A stretch of 64,000 bases of DNA, from the NCBI GenBank assembly GCA_020725335.1, contig DYFF01000007.1, forward strand, positions 248,001-312,000, given 5' to 3'. This DNA is from Thermodesulfovibrio sp. Lineage in GTDB: Bacteria > Nitrospirota > Thermodesulfovibrionia > Thermodesulfovibrionales > Thermodesulfovibrionaceae. The translations under genes and the position numbers were made by a program. Of this stretch, positions 41,207-50,068 are shown piece after piece. Under the pieces are notes generated by a model that worked only from the letters and a program-made list of their open reading frames with translations, searched no databases and was not told the origin of the DNA. Within the stretch, counting starts at the first letter, position 1; each line of letters opens with the position of its first letter.

Positions 41207-41935
41207 TCACAGGCTTTTAAATTTTTTCCTTACCTGTTGAGCTTTACCACAGGTAAATTTCCCCTCAGGACACTTTCCTATTAGACAAGTCGGACCTGCG
41301 TCTTTGAAAAGTAGAGGTGCAATCCTCTTTGATATTTTAAGCATTTCTATGGCAAGTTCTCTTATTTCCCACTGGGCACGATTGCAACATCTTACTCTGA
41401 AAAAATGAAGCAATTCTCTGGCATTCATAGTAACTACAATTTTAGTTTCGGAAGCATTAGGCAAAACAAATCTTGCATCCTGACGGGCTATCTCACCCTT
41501 AATTCCCTTTTCCTCGAGTTTTTTGATTAGCATGCAGTAATACTTATGAGATTTCTCCATTGCCTCAAGAAAAAGTCTATAGAGTTCAGGGTCATCTTTA
41601 AATAAAGGAGGAATAATATAGTCAAAGCCCTTCTCTTCACTAACATATCTTTGAGATTGTTGACTGTAAGATGCAAGTCTGTGTCTTACTAACTGATGAG
41701 AGCACGCACGAGATATACCCTCAATGGCAAATGTAAAAGATACATGTTCAAAAGGACTTAAATGTCCACTTTCTCTTAAAAGATTTATCATTTTTTCTTT
41801 TTCATTTTCCGTAAGTTTATCTTTTAATTCCTCTATCCCTACCGGGCTGTAACATAGCCTTGCAGATAGAGCAACTAAATTTTCTGGGTCTTGAGTGTAT
41901 TCAAGAAGAGCAATTTTTAATGAGGCTTCTTTCAT
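41207..41935 (-). CDS. thyX: FAD-dependent thymidylate synthase
   Basis: ORF 242 aa; SPFEHVSFTFAIEGISRACSHQLVRHRLASYSQQSQRYV (RHR..S..QQSQRY motif). Confidence 0.97.
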   Translation of the reverse strand: MKEASLKIALLEYTQDPENLVALSARLCYSPVGIEELKDKLTENEKEKMINLLRESGHLSPFEHVSFTFAIEGISRACSHQLVRHRLASYSQQSQRYVSEEKGFDYIIPPLFKDDPELYRLFLEAMEKSHKYYCMLIKKLEEKGIKGEIARQDARFVLPNASETKIVVTMNARELLHFFRVRCCNRAQWEIRELAIEMLKISKRIAPLLFKDAGPTCLIGKCPEGKFTCGKAQQVRKKFKSL

Positions 41936-42507
41936 AGAATGCCTTTTGTTGACGGTAATATCTCTCCTGTAATGGTAACAGCATCTTTAAGTGACTTTGC
42001 AAAGGCCTTAAAAACTGCTTCAATTATATGATGAAGGTCTTTCCCATATAATATATTTATGTGGAGTGTAATTTTTGCATTATTTGTAAAAGCCCTAAAA
42101 AATTCTTCAAAGAGATTAATATCAATATCTTTTATAAATCCTTCATAGGGGACATTATATATAAGAAAAGCTCTCCCGCCGAGATCTATTGACACTTGAG
42201 CAAGTGATTCATCCATAGGAACTGAGGCAAAGCCATATCTCTTAATTCCTTTTCTATCAGCCAATGCTTCTTCTATAGACTTACCAAGTACTATACCCAA
42301 GTCTTCTATTATATGATGGTAATCTACATGTATGTCCCCTTTTGCTTTGAGTTTTAAATCAAAATTACCATGGAAAGCGAAGAGTTCAAACATATGGTCT
42401 AAAAATCCTATAGGGGTCTCAATATTATGTTGACCAGAACCGTCTAAGTTAAGTTCTATTTTTATTTCTGTTTCCTTGGTTTTTCTGCTAAAAGAGGCTT
42501 TTCTCAT
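41932..42507 (-). CDS. hisB: Imidazoleglycerol-phosphate dehydratase
   Basis: ORF 191 aa; GFLDHMFELFAFHGNFDL, DYHHIIEDLGIVLG, DLHHIIEAVFKAFAKSL. Confidence 0.97.
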   Translation of the reverse strand: MRKASFSRKTKETEIKIELNLDGSGQHNIETPIGFLDHMFELFAFHGNFDLKLKAKGDIHVDYHHIIEDLGIVLGKSIEEALADRKGIKRYGFASVPMDESLAQVSIDLGGRAFLIYNVPYEGFIKDIDINLFEEFFRAFTNNAKITLHINILYGKDLHHIIEAVFKAFAKSLKDAVTITGEILPSTKGIL

Positions 42508-43568
42508 TTTGCTCCCTCTAATATAAACTTCAGTGTTTTAATAAATTCAGCATTTTCTTCTTTTGTCCCCACTGTAACCCTGAGTGAATTTTTAATAGTA
42601 GATGACATATCTCTTATAAGAATACCTGATTTTAAAAGTGCTTTATATATTTCTTTGCTTTTTTTTGATTTAAAAAGAATAAAATTAGCTTCTGAAGGAT
42701 AAACTTCTATGCTGTCTAACTTTAAAAGTTCCCTTTGTAATTTTTCTCTCTCTTTTACGATTTCTTTTATAAATTTATTCATATTTGAATAAAAGTTATT
42801 CAGAGCATAGGTCGCAATATATTGAGTAAGGGCATCAACATTATAGGGAAGTTTTACCTTTTCTACTTCGTTTATTATTTTCTCACTTCCTATTAAGTAT
42901 CCTATTCTCAAACCTGCAAGTCCTATTTTACTCAATGTTCTTAATATAACAAGATTTTCGTAATCCTTCAAAAAGGGTAAAAAACCTTTTTCACTACAGA
43001 ATGCAACATAGGCTTCATCAATAACCACAAGGCAATTTTTTTGCCTTGCAGTCTCGATTATTTTAAGAATTTTATCTGAGGAAAAAGTATTTCCAGTAGG
43101 ATTATTCGGAGTACTTAAGAAAATTATGGAAGGTCTTCTGTTTTTTATTAAATTTAATATTTCCTTTTCATTAATATCAAAGTTTTTATCAAGTTTTGAC
43201 TCTACAGTTTCTACACCAACAGATTGGGCAATTATTCCATACATTGAAAAGGTTGGAACAGGATAAAGAACAGGACCTCCGAAAGTTAGAATTAAATAAT
43301 ATATAAGTTCGTCAGAGCCATTACCTACCATTATGTTATCGATATTAATTTTAATTCTCTTTGAAATAGCTTTTTTGAGATTTAAAGCCTCTGGGTCAGG
43401 ATATCTATTAAGAGGAATTTCTATATTTTTAACAATATCAGAAATTTTAACAAAAAAAGGAGCTTCGTTTGCATCAAGTTTAATTCTGCAAGGAATTTCT
43501 TTTGCCTTATAGGGCTTAAGAACCTTTATGTTTTTTCTTATTATTGCTTGAATATTAAATTTATTCAT
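42504..43568 (-). CDS. hisC: Histidinol-phosphate aminotransferase
   Basis: ORF 354 aa; NGSDELIYYLILTFGGPVLYPVPTFSMYG, STPNNPTGNTF, RTLSKIGLAGLRIGYLIG. Confidence 0.95.
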   Translation of the reverse strand: MNKFNIQAIIRKNIKVLKPYKAKEIPCRIKLDANEAPFFVKISDIVKNIEIPLNRYPDPEALNLKKAISKRIKINIDNIMVGNGSDELIYYLILTFGGPVLYPVPTFSMYGIIAQSVGVETVESKLDKNFDINEKEILNLIKNRRPSIIFLSTPNNPTGNTFSSDKILKIIETARQKNCLVVIDEAYVAFCSEKGFLPFLKDYENLVILRTLSKIGLAGLRIGYLIGSEKIINEVEKVKLPYNVDALTQYIATYALNNFYSNMNKFIKEIVKEREKLQRELLKLDSIEVYPSEANFILFKSKKSKEIYKALLKSGILIRDMSSTIKNSLRVTVGTKEENAEFIKTLKFILEGAK

Positions 43569-43576
43569 AGATTTTT

Positions 43577-43628
43577 ATGATAAACACTATTAAAAAGATT
43601 GTCAACTTTTATCTCTTCAAGATATAAT
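43577..43628. promoter_or_regulatory. Divergent back-to-back promoters for hisC (-) and the IMPase-family gene (+)
   Basis: Plus: TTGTCA 43599-43604, 18 nt, TATAAT 43623-43628. Minus: TTGACA 43605-43600, 17 nt, TATCAT 43582-43577. The -35 hexamers overlap. Confidence 0.8.
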
Positions 43629-43636
43629 AAGGGCTT

Positions 43637-44425
43637 ATGGATATAGAATTTTTAAGAAATATTGGTAGAAAGATTTATAAAGAAGTTTCCAAATCTAAGC
43701 CTCAATTTAATATAAATGCTTTGGGTAAAGGTGCATCGGGTGACATGACCTTTCCAATTGATAAAATGGCAGAGGATATTATAATTGAGAGTTTTGAGAA
43801 GGAAGGATTTAATTTAAATATAATAGCAGAAGAAAGAGGCTCTAAAATAGTTCATGGTAGTAACAAAACCCTTATTATTGACCCAATTGATGGAAGTAAA
43901 AATGCTATTTCAGGAATCCCCTTTTTTTCTACCTCGATCGCGATAGCTGAGGGAAATACACTAAATAGCCTAAACATCGGCTATATTATAAATCTTATAA
44001 ATGGAGATGAATTTTACGCTGAAAGAAATAGAGGGGCCTTTTTAAATGGGCAAAAAATAGGAGTACAAAAAGAGGAAAAACCCGTTATTGTTGCTTTTGA
44101 GGCTTCAAATCCACATATAGCACTAAAAGAGATTTTACCTATGTTTAAAATTGCCAGTAGAGTAAGATGTTACGGTAGCACAGCCTTAGACCTTGCTTAT
44201 CTTTCAATGGGAGCTTTAAGTATATTTATAACTCCAACTCCTTCAAGAATATTTGATTTTTCTGCTGGAATTCTGATTGCTAAGGAATCAAAAGCTTTTA
44301 TAACAAATATTAAAGGTGAAAATATTGATGAACTTCCCATTGATTTTAAAACAAGAACAACTCTTCTTGTTTGCAGGGATAAGGAACTTAGTTATTTAGC
44401 TTTGGAATTATTAAACAAGGCATGA
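43637..44425 (+). CDS. Inositol monophosphatase / FBPase family phosphatase
   Basis: ORF 262 aa; IIAEERGSK, LIIDPIDGSKNAISGIPFFSTSIAI. Confidence 0.9.
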   Translation: MDIEFLRNIGRKIYKEVSKSKPQFNINALGKGASGDMTFPIDKMAEDIIIESFEKEGFNLNIIAEERGSKIVHGSNKTLIIDPIDGSKNAISGIPFFSTSIAIAEGNTLNSLNIGYIINLINGDEFYAERNRGAFLNGQKIGVQKEEKPVIVAFEASNPHIALKEILPMFKIASRVRCYGSTALDLAYLSMGALSIFITPTPSRIFDFSAGILIAKESKAFITNIKGENIDELPIDFKTRTTLLVCRDKELSYLALELLNKA

Positions 44426-44432
44426 AGGATAA

Positions 44433-44906
44433 TTAAAAATTTTTTAGAATTTCTTCAATCTTAAACTGAAGATTTATCTGAAGTCCTTCTAATTCCCGAA
44501 GTTTTTTAAGTTTTCCATGAGGTAACGCTGTTTTTATTCTATCACATATGAAATTTATACAAAAAACATCTCTTGCAAAAAGACAGCATCCTTTTTCTTT
44601 TAAGAAAAAACACATTCCTTTGATTTCTTGTTTCTTAGGAAGACTAATTCCGTAGAGAAGATTTATCGTTAGGAGCTCGGGAGAATATTTAAGTTCTATT
44701 TCACTGCCACAGCAAGGGTTGCTTTCCATAGCACATTGAGCGCATATTTGTGCCATTCCGCTTTCATATCTTTCCTTTTCTGCATATTTTATGTAATTTT
44801 TAAGTTCATCTAAAAGCTGATATAGTCGCGGCAAAAACTCTTTTGTCTGAAGAATTTTTTCTTTTTTTAACTCAGCTAAATGAATTTTTTCGTAAATATT
44901 GGGCAT
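44433..44906 (-). CDS. Cysteine-rich hypothetical protein
   Basis: ORF 157 aa; ICAQCAMESNPCCG ... GMCFFLKEKGCCLFARDVFCINFIC suggests metal binding; family not recognised. Confidence 0.6.
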   Translation of the reverse strand: MPNIYEKIHLAELKKEKILQTKEFLPRLYQLLDELKNYIKYAEKERYESGMAQICAQCAMESNPCCGSEIELKYSPELLTINLLYGISLPKKQEIKGMCFFLKEKGCCLFARDVFCINFICDRIKTALPHGKLKKLRELEGLQINLQFKIEEILKNF

Positions 44907-44928
44907 TTATTATGATAAACTATTTTTA

Positions 44929-45813
44929 ATGAAATATTCAGTTATTAAATACTTTATTTTTATGCTAATGAGCCTTGTTTTATTAATTAATATGCTTTTT
45001 GCTGAAGATTTCTCATATGTATTTGTGATTGATGAAAATAATAATCCACTATATGGTTATAAAGTTCTTGAAACTTCTAAAAATAATATTTTTTTTGGAA
45101 AAGTAGAAGCGTTAAAAAAATGGATAATTTTATCCAAATCTGAGTTATACATAGCTAAGAATGGTTATTTATATCCAGTAAAACATTCTGTAATTATAGA
45201 TAAAGCTCAGGGAATAGTTTTATATTTAGTAGATTTATCAAACAAGAAAAATATGAATTTTAGTTTAGAAAAGGTCAAAATCGACAGTGATATAAAATCT
45301 ATCTTAGATAACAAAAGAAAACTTCTATCAAAGCTGGAAGCTTTATTACCCCCTGCAGAGAAAGAAAAGGAATTGATATCAATTGACATAAAAGAGATGA
45401 ATTTATTAGATATGGCAAGGCAGTATGAAAAAATAGGCCAAATCCAGAAGGCTATAGAAGTTTATGAAGAACTTCTCAAAAGTAAAAACTTTTCTTTAGA
45501 AATACTTTCTAAAATAACTTCTTTATACTATAAATCTGGTAATTTTATTAAAGCTAAGGAATATATAAAAAAACTTCCAAAAGACGATGAAAATGTTAAA
45601 AAACTTATTGGTATTTTAATTATCGAAAAAAACTTTGATGAAGCATTGAAAATATTAAATAGTAGTGATTTAAAAGATAAAAGATATTTCCACTATCTTA
45701 GGGGAATTATTTTTCATTTAATGGCTAAGAAAAATGAAGCATACAGGGAAATAATAGAACTTACTAATATTGATCCAGCATTAGCAGAGTCCTTGAGGGA
45801 TTTGTTGAGGTAG
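44929..45813 (+). CDS. Exported TPR-containing hypothetical protein
   Basis: Inside ORF 44899-45813; ATG 44929 gives MKYSVIKYFIFMLMSLVLLINMLFAED signal; TPR motifs in the C-terminal half. Confidence 0.65.
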   Translation: MKYSVIKYFIFMLMSLVLLINMLFAEDFSYVFVIDENNNPLYGYKVLETSKNNIFFGKVEALKKWIILSKSELYIAKNGYLYPVKHSVIIDKAQGIVLYLVDLSNKKNMNFSLEKVKIDSDIKSILDNKRKLLSKLEALLPPAEKEKELISIDIKEMNLLDMARQYEKIGQIQKAIEVYEELLKSKNFSLEILSKITSLYYKSGNFIKAKEYIKKLPKDDENVKKLIGILIIEKNFDEALKILNSSDLKDKRYFHYLRGIIFHLMAKKNEAYREIIELTNIDPALAESLRDLLR

Positions 45814-45815
45814 AG

Positions 45816-47375
45816 CTAATTTTTTATCTTTATGTCAATTATTTTTTCTACATTGAAATTTCTCTCCTCACCTCGCAAACTACAAAAAGCTTTTAATCCC
45901 AAGAAAGTCTTGTTACCATATTCCATATGTCCAACTGAAAGGGGATAAATTAATCTTTTTGTTTTTTGATCTGTTGATTTCAAATAGGTTATTTCTAAAG
46001 CCTTCTTATTTATTATTGCATTATTTATCATAGAAATTTTTTCTTCCACAGGCAAAATCTTTGCGACATAATTATATTGGAATTGAGTTAAAAACTTTAT
46101 AATTCTTCTGTCTAAAAAAATATGTTTTTTACTTACAGGTTTTTTTAAGATTAATCCCTCAAGACTTTTGCATCTTGAAAGAGCTACGTATAGCTGTCCA
46201 TGAGAAAATGTTCCTTTACCTAAATCAAGAATAACTTTATCAAAAGTAAGCCCTTGGCTTTTATGGATAGTAATCGCCCAAGCAAGCTTTATAGGATATT
46301 GAGTAAATTGTCCAACTACTTCTATTAATATTTTTTTCTTTTTACTGTCAAAGTAAAATTGATACATTTCCCATTTAAATGGTGTTACTTCAACAACCTC
46401 TCCATTGGTGAGTTCAATAAAAATTATATCTGGCTCAGTCCTTCTGGTCTCAATGTTAATAATCTTCCCTATGTCTCCATTTATCCATCTTCCTAAAGGG
46501 TCATTATTCAGAAGCATTACTTGAGCATTAATTTTGATAAAAAGTTTTTCAGATGTAGGGAGATCAGCTTCGCTAAATTCTCCCTCAAGGTATCCATGGT
46601 AAATAAATTCTCTACCTTTTATTTTTGAAAGTTTTTCATGATTGATGTCTGCAGCCATTTTATTTGTTGTGGTAAGATAAATATAAAATTCATCTTTGCT
46701 GGGGATAAAATCGGGTATTACTCTTTGATTTAATTGGTTAATTGCACTTTCTGTAATTGTTCCATTTCTTATAGCATTTAAAATCTCAATAAAAAAATAA
46801 TCACTTTGTCGATAAACCTTTTCAAACTCTATGAAATATAATTCACAATCATTGAAAACATTAGCATCAAAAAAATATGGGGTTTTATAAAATTCTTTAA
46901 AAATATCTTTTTCTTTTGAGGTTACAACAGGAGGTAGCTGATACAAATCTCCTATGAAAATCATTTGTACTCCACCAAAAGGTTTGTTTTTATTTTTACC
47001 ATGTAATCTAAGAAATCTATCAACACAATCAAGTAGATCTGCTCGTACCATTGATACTTCATCAATTACTATCGTATGTATTTTTTTATATAATCTTAAA
47101 TTTTTAGGTTTGATTTCCTTTACTTTTTGAATTGTTATATCGGGTTTAAAATTAAAAAAAGAGTGAATTGTTTGGCCCTTAATATTTACTGCTGCTACTC
47201 CTGTAGGAGCTAAAACTGCTATTTCTTTATTTGTATTTTCTCGGAAATAATTCAAAAATGTTGATTTTCCTGTTCCAGCTTTTCCAGTAATAAAGACATT
47301 TCTATTTGAATTTTCCGCAATATCAAAGGCTTTCTTAAATTCTTCGTTAATTTCTATGTTAGATAAATTATTCAT
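45816..47375 (-). CDS. PIF1-like helicase with C-terminal WYL-like domain
   Basis: GKAGTGKSTFLNYF, LAPTGVAAVNIKGQTIHSFF, AWAITIHKSQGLTFDKVILDLG; C-terminal AIINKKALEITYLKSTDQKTKRLIYPLSVGHMEYGNKTFLGLKAFCSLRGEERNFNVEKI. ATG 47375 chosen as start. Confidence 0.9.
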   Translation of the reverse strand: MNNLSNIEINEEFKKAFDIAENSNRNVFITGKAGTGKSTFLNYFRENTNKEIAVLAPTGVAAVNIKGQTIHSFFNFKPDITIQKVKEIKPKNLRLYKKIHTIVIDEVSMVRADLLDCVDRFLRLHGKNKNKPFGGVQMIFIGDLYQLPPVVTSKEKDIFKEFYKTPYFFDANVFNDCELYFIEFEKVYRQSDYFFIEILNAIRNGTITESAINQLNQRVIPDFIPSKDEFYIYLTTTNKMAADINHEKLSKIKGREFIYHGYLEGEFSEADLPTSEKLFIKINAQVMLLNNDPLGRWINGDIGKIINIETRRTEPDIIFIELTNGEVVEVTPFKWEMYQFYFDSKKKKILIEVVGQFTQYPIKLAWAITIHKSQGLTFDKVILDLGKGTFSHGQLYVALSRCKSLEGLILKKPVSKKHIFLDRRIIKFLTQFQYNYVAKILPVEEKISMINNAIINKKALEITYLKSTDQKTKRLIYPLSVGHMEYGNKTFLGLKAFCSLRGEERNFNVEKIIDIKIKN

Positions 47376-47866
47376 GGAAGGATTTCTATGGGTATTCCAT
47401 TTGGAACCAATCTCCATATTTCATCCATTTCTTCATTGGTAACAGCAATACATCCTTCAGTCCAGTCTTCAATTATGTGGTATTTTCCTAAGAATTCAAC
47501 TTTCTTTGAAAGTCCATGTATCATTATATCTCCTCCGGGATGAAAGCCTATCATCTGTGCCTTTTCTAAATCTTTCTCATTTGGATAGGATATTTTTAAA
47601 GACTTATAAAAATTGCTGTTTGGATTTCTATCAATTATAAAATATCTGCCTTCGGGAGTTTTTCCATCCCCTTGAATCGTTTTTTTACCAACAGGGCTTT
47701 TGCCTAAAGCTACTTTATATGCCTTAATAATTTTACCTTCCTTCATTAGAAACATTACCCTTTTAGATTTCATAACAATTATAAGGTCTGCAATTTCATT
47801 AGAAAATGAAAAAACAGGCATTATAATCAAAAATATCAAACTAAAAAGAAGAATTCTCAAGAACAT
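47372..47866 (-). CDS. L,D-transpeptidase (YkuD family), exported
   Basis: Inside ORF 47372-47890; ATG 47866 gives a signal peptide; GFHPGGDIMIHGLSKK, TEGCIAVTNEEMDEIW. Confidence 0.9.
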   Translation of the reverse strand: MFLRILLFSLIFLIIMPVFSFSNEIADLIIVMKSKRVMFLMKEGKIIKAYKVALGKSPVGKKTIQGDGKTPEGRYFIIDRNPNSNFYKSLKISYPNEKDLEKAQMIGFHPGGDIMIHGLSKKVEFLGKYHIIEDWTEGCIAVTNEEMDEIWRLVPNGIPIEILP

Positions 47867-48620
47867 TTTTGCAATAACAGTTCCTTTCAATGGGAAGATT
47901 TTCTATTGTAGCTTTAATTAGAGTATTAATGGTTTCTAAAGATTCCTTCATTTTTTCAACAATCTCTTTTACTGTAAGAGGATATTTAGTGATGCCGGCA
48001 GCATAATTTACAGCTACACAAACCGCTGCGTAACAGAGAGCGAGTTCTCTTGCTAAAGATGCTTCAGGCATCATAGTCATTCCTATTATATCTGCTCCTA
48101 TGGTGCGATAAAATTTAATCTCAGCGGCAGTTTCCAGTCTTGGCCCATTAATACACATATAAGTTCCCTTGTCAAAGACTTTTATTCCTAAACTATTTGC
48201 TGTTTTAATTAATAATGAACTCATTTCATTGCAAAAGGGATTTGTAAAATCTATATGGACCACTTTAGGACCATCATAAAAAGTATTATCTCTCATGCCT
48301 TGAGTAAAATCTATAATCTGATCTGGAATTAATATACTTCCTGGTGGGATATCTTCACGTAGGGAGCCTACTGCAAAAACTCCTATTATTCTATCTACAG
48401 ATAATTCCTTGTATCCCCAGATATTAGCTCTATAATTAACTTTATGGGGTGGAATAGTATGATTTTCTCCGTGCCTTCTTAAAAATAAAATTTCTCTATT
48501 ATCTATAAATTCAACTTCGTATGAAGAAGAAGGAACACCAAAAGGTGTTTCTACAGATATAGGATGCTTTTTGACCTTTGATTCGCTTAATCCGCTTCCA
48601 CCAATTATTCCTATTCTCAT
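47841..48620 (-). CDS. MTAP/MTIP-family purine nucleoside phosphorylase
   Basis: ORF 259 aa; MRIGIIGGSGL, RHGENHTIPPHKVNYRANIWGYKEL, GADIIGMTMMPEASLARELALCYA. Confidence 0.92.
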   Translation of the reverse strand: MRIGIIGGSGLSESKVKKHPISVETPFGVPSSSYEVEFIDNREILFLRRHGENHTIPPHKVNYRANIWGYKELSVDRIIGVFAVGSLREDIPPGSILIPDQIIDFTQGMRDNTFYDGPKVVHIDFTNPFCNEMSSLLIKTANSLGIKVFDKGTYMCINGPRLETAAEIKFYRTIGADIIGMTMMPEASLARELALCYAAVCVAVNYAAGITKYPLTVKEIVEKMKESLETINTLIKATIENLPIERNCYCKNVLENSSF

Positions 48621-48769
48621 AATTTCTCGTAAGTCCTGTTAAAATCGAAATTCAATTAACTTATATATTATACAATCTTTTTAATTTATAAATAATAATT
48701 TTCTTGATTGTAATAATACATTTAATTGCTACTTTTCATTTAGATTTTTATATGTAAAAGTTATAAAAG

Positions 48770-48800
48770 TTGACAAAATCTCGGCTTTATTGTTTATAAT
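48770..48800 (+). promoter_or_regulatory. Putative promoter of tRNA-Val
   Basis: TTGACA 48770-48775, 19-nt spacer, TATAAT 48795-48800, 10 nt before the tRNA 5' end. Confidence 0.75.
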
Positions 48801-48810
48801 GTCTAAGTTT

Positions 48811-48882
48811 AGGCGCGTAGCTCAGTGGGAGAGCGCTTCCTTGACGCGGAAGAGGTCGTGGGTTCGATCCCCTCCGCGCCTA
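48811..48882 (+). tRNA. tRNA-Val (anticodon GAC)
   Basis: AGGCGCGTAGCTCAGTGGGAGAGCGCTTCCTTGACGCGGAAGAGGTCGTGGGTTCGATCCCCTCCGCGCCTA; loop TTGACGC. Confidence 0.97.
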
Positions 48883-49026
48883 TTGAAAAAATAAAGGTTT
48901 TACAATTCCAGATTTTTATATTGTTTTTAAAGCCTCTTTTTTATGTGTCTGACTTAGATGAGCATATCTCATAGCCATTATTTCAAAATTTTAAGTTTTG
49001 TTTGAGGGGTTTTAAGTTCATTAATT

Positions 49027-49548
49027 TTAATAAATTATAAGTTTTTGAATATAATTTGTCATTCTGTCTCTATTTTCCTCTGTAATTTCTATCAAATTTC
49101 CTTTAAATTTCCTGATTGATGCTACAAGAGGATGAACATCTTTAATTGGAATTGTGGCTATGACTCTGTAAATATCATCAAAGACAATTTTCTTGACCAA
49201 ATCAGTAAATTTCTCTGAAAAAAGTTCCATTTTTCCTATTTCATCTATGACGATGATTTTGTCTCTTTGTTTGATAGCATTTTCAAGCAGGGGAATGACA
49301 ATCTCTTCAAAATTTTTGATGTTTACTCCATAGGAGCCTACTCTGAATGGAGAATTTAAACTTTTACTTGCCAAAATGGCGGTTTTCCCTTCTGTTGTTA
49401 TAACTTTAAAACCTAATCTTTTATTACTCTCTGGGTCTCTGAATTCCTCAGTCCAGAATCCTATGGCTTTGTCTCTCAATAAACTTACAATCTTATTTAC
49501 TACAGTGGTTTTGCCAACACCAGGTTTTCCTGTGAGAAATATTTTCAT
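49027..49548 (-). CDS. THEP1-type nucleoside triphosphatase
   Basis: ORF 173 aa; MKIFLTGKPGVGKTTVVNKIV, GFWTEEFRD, IIVIDEIGKMELFSEKF. Confidence 0.93.
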   Translation of the reverse strand: MKIFLTGKPGVGKTTVVNKIVSLLRDKAIGFWTEEFRDPESNKRLGFKVITTEGKTAILASKSLNSPFRVGSYGVNIKNFEEIVIPLLENAIKQRDKIIVIDEIGKMELFSEKFTDLVKKIVFDDIYRVIATIPIKDVHPLVASIRKFKGNLIEITEENRDRMTNYIQKLIIY

Positions 49549-49603
49549 TGAAGTATTTTATCAATTTTTAAATTTTCTTATTAATTCTGCTAAAATATTT
49601 CCA

Positions 49604-50068
49604 ATGCAAACCATATATGTTTATCTCATACAGCATGCAGAGGCAAAACCAGAAAGCGAAGATCCCCAGAGGGGTTTATCTGAAAAGGGACTAAATGACA
49701 TAAGAAAAATATCCTCCTATCTGACTAAAATCAATATCCATGCTGAAGAGATTTTTCATAGTGGGAAGTTAAGAGCAAAGCAGACTGCTCAGGTTCTTGC
49801 TGAAGCACTTAAAATTAAATCATCACAATCAGATGGTCTTGCCCCTCTTGATGAACCAGAGATATGGGCTAATAGGCTGAAAAATCTTGACAAATCTGTA
49901 ATACTTGTAGGGCATCTACCTCACTTAGGACGTCTTGCTTCACTGTTACTTTGTGGAGACGGAGAAAGGAGTGTTGTCTCTTTTAAAAATGCAGGAGTTG
50001 TATGTCTTAAAAGGTCAGAGGGAGTATGGTCATTAAGCTGGATAATTATTCCTGAGATTATACCCTAA
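49604..50068 (+). CDS. SixA-like phosphohistidine phosphatase (histidine phosphatase superfamily)
   Basis: Inside ORF 49376-50068; ATG 49604: MQTIYVYLIQHAEAKPESEDPQRGLSEKGLNDIRKI; HSGKLRAKQTAQ; LVGHLPHLGRLAS. Confidence 0.9.
   Translation: MQTIYVYLIQHAEAKPESEDPQRGLSEKGLNDIRKISSYLTKINIHAEEIFHSGKLRAKQTAQVLAEALKIKSSQSDGLAPLDEPEIWANRLKNLDKSVILVGHLPHLGRLASLLLCGDGERSVVSFKNAGVVCLKRSEGVWSLSWIIIPEIIP

Noticed and set aside
49376-49603. N-terminal extension of the SixA ORF
   Set aside because: Antisense to THEP1; homology begins at ATG 49604 (MQTIYVYLIQHAEA).
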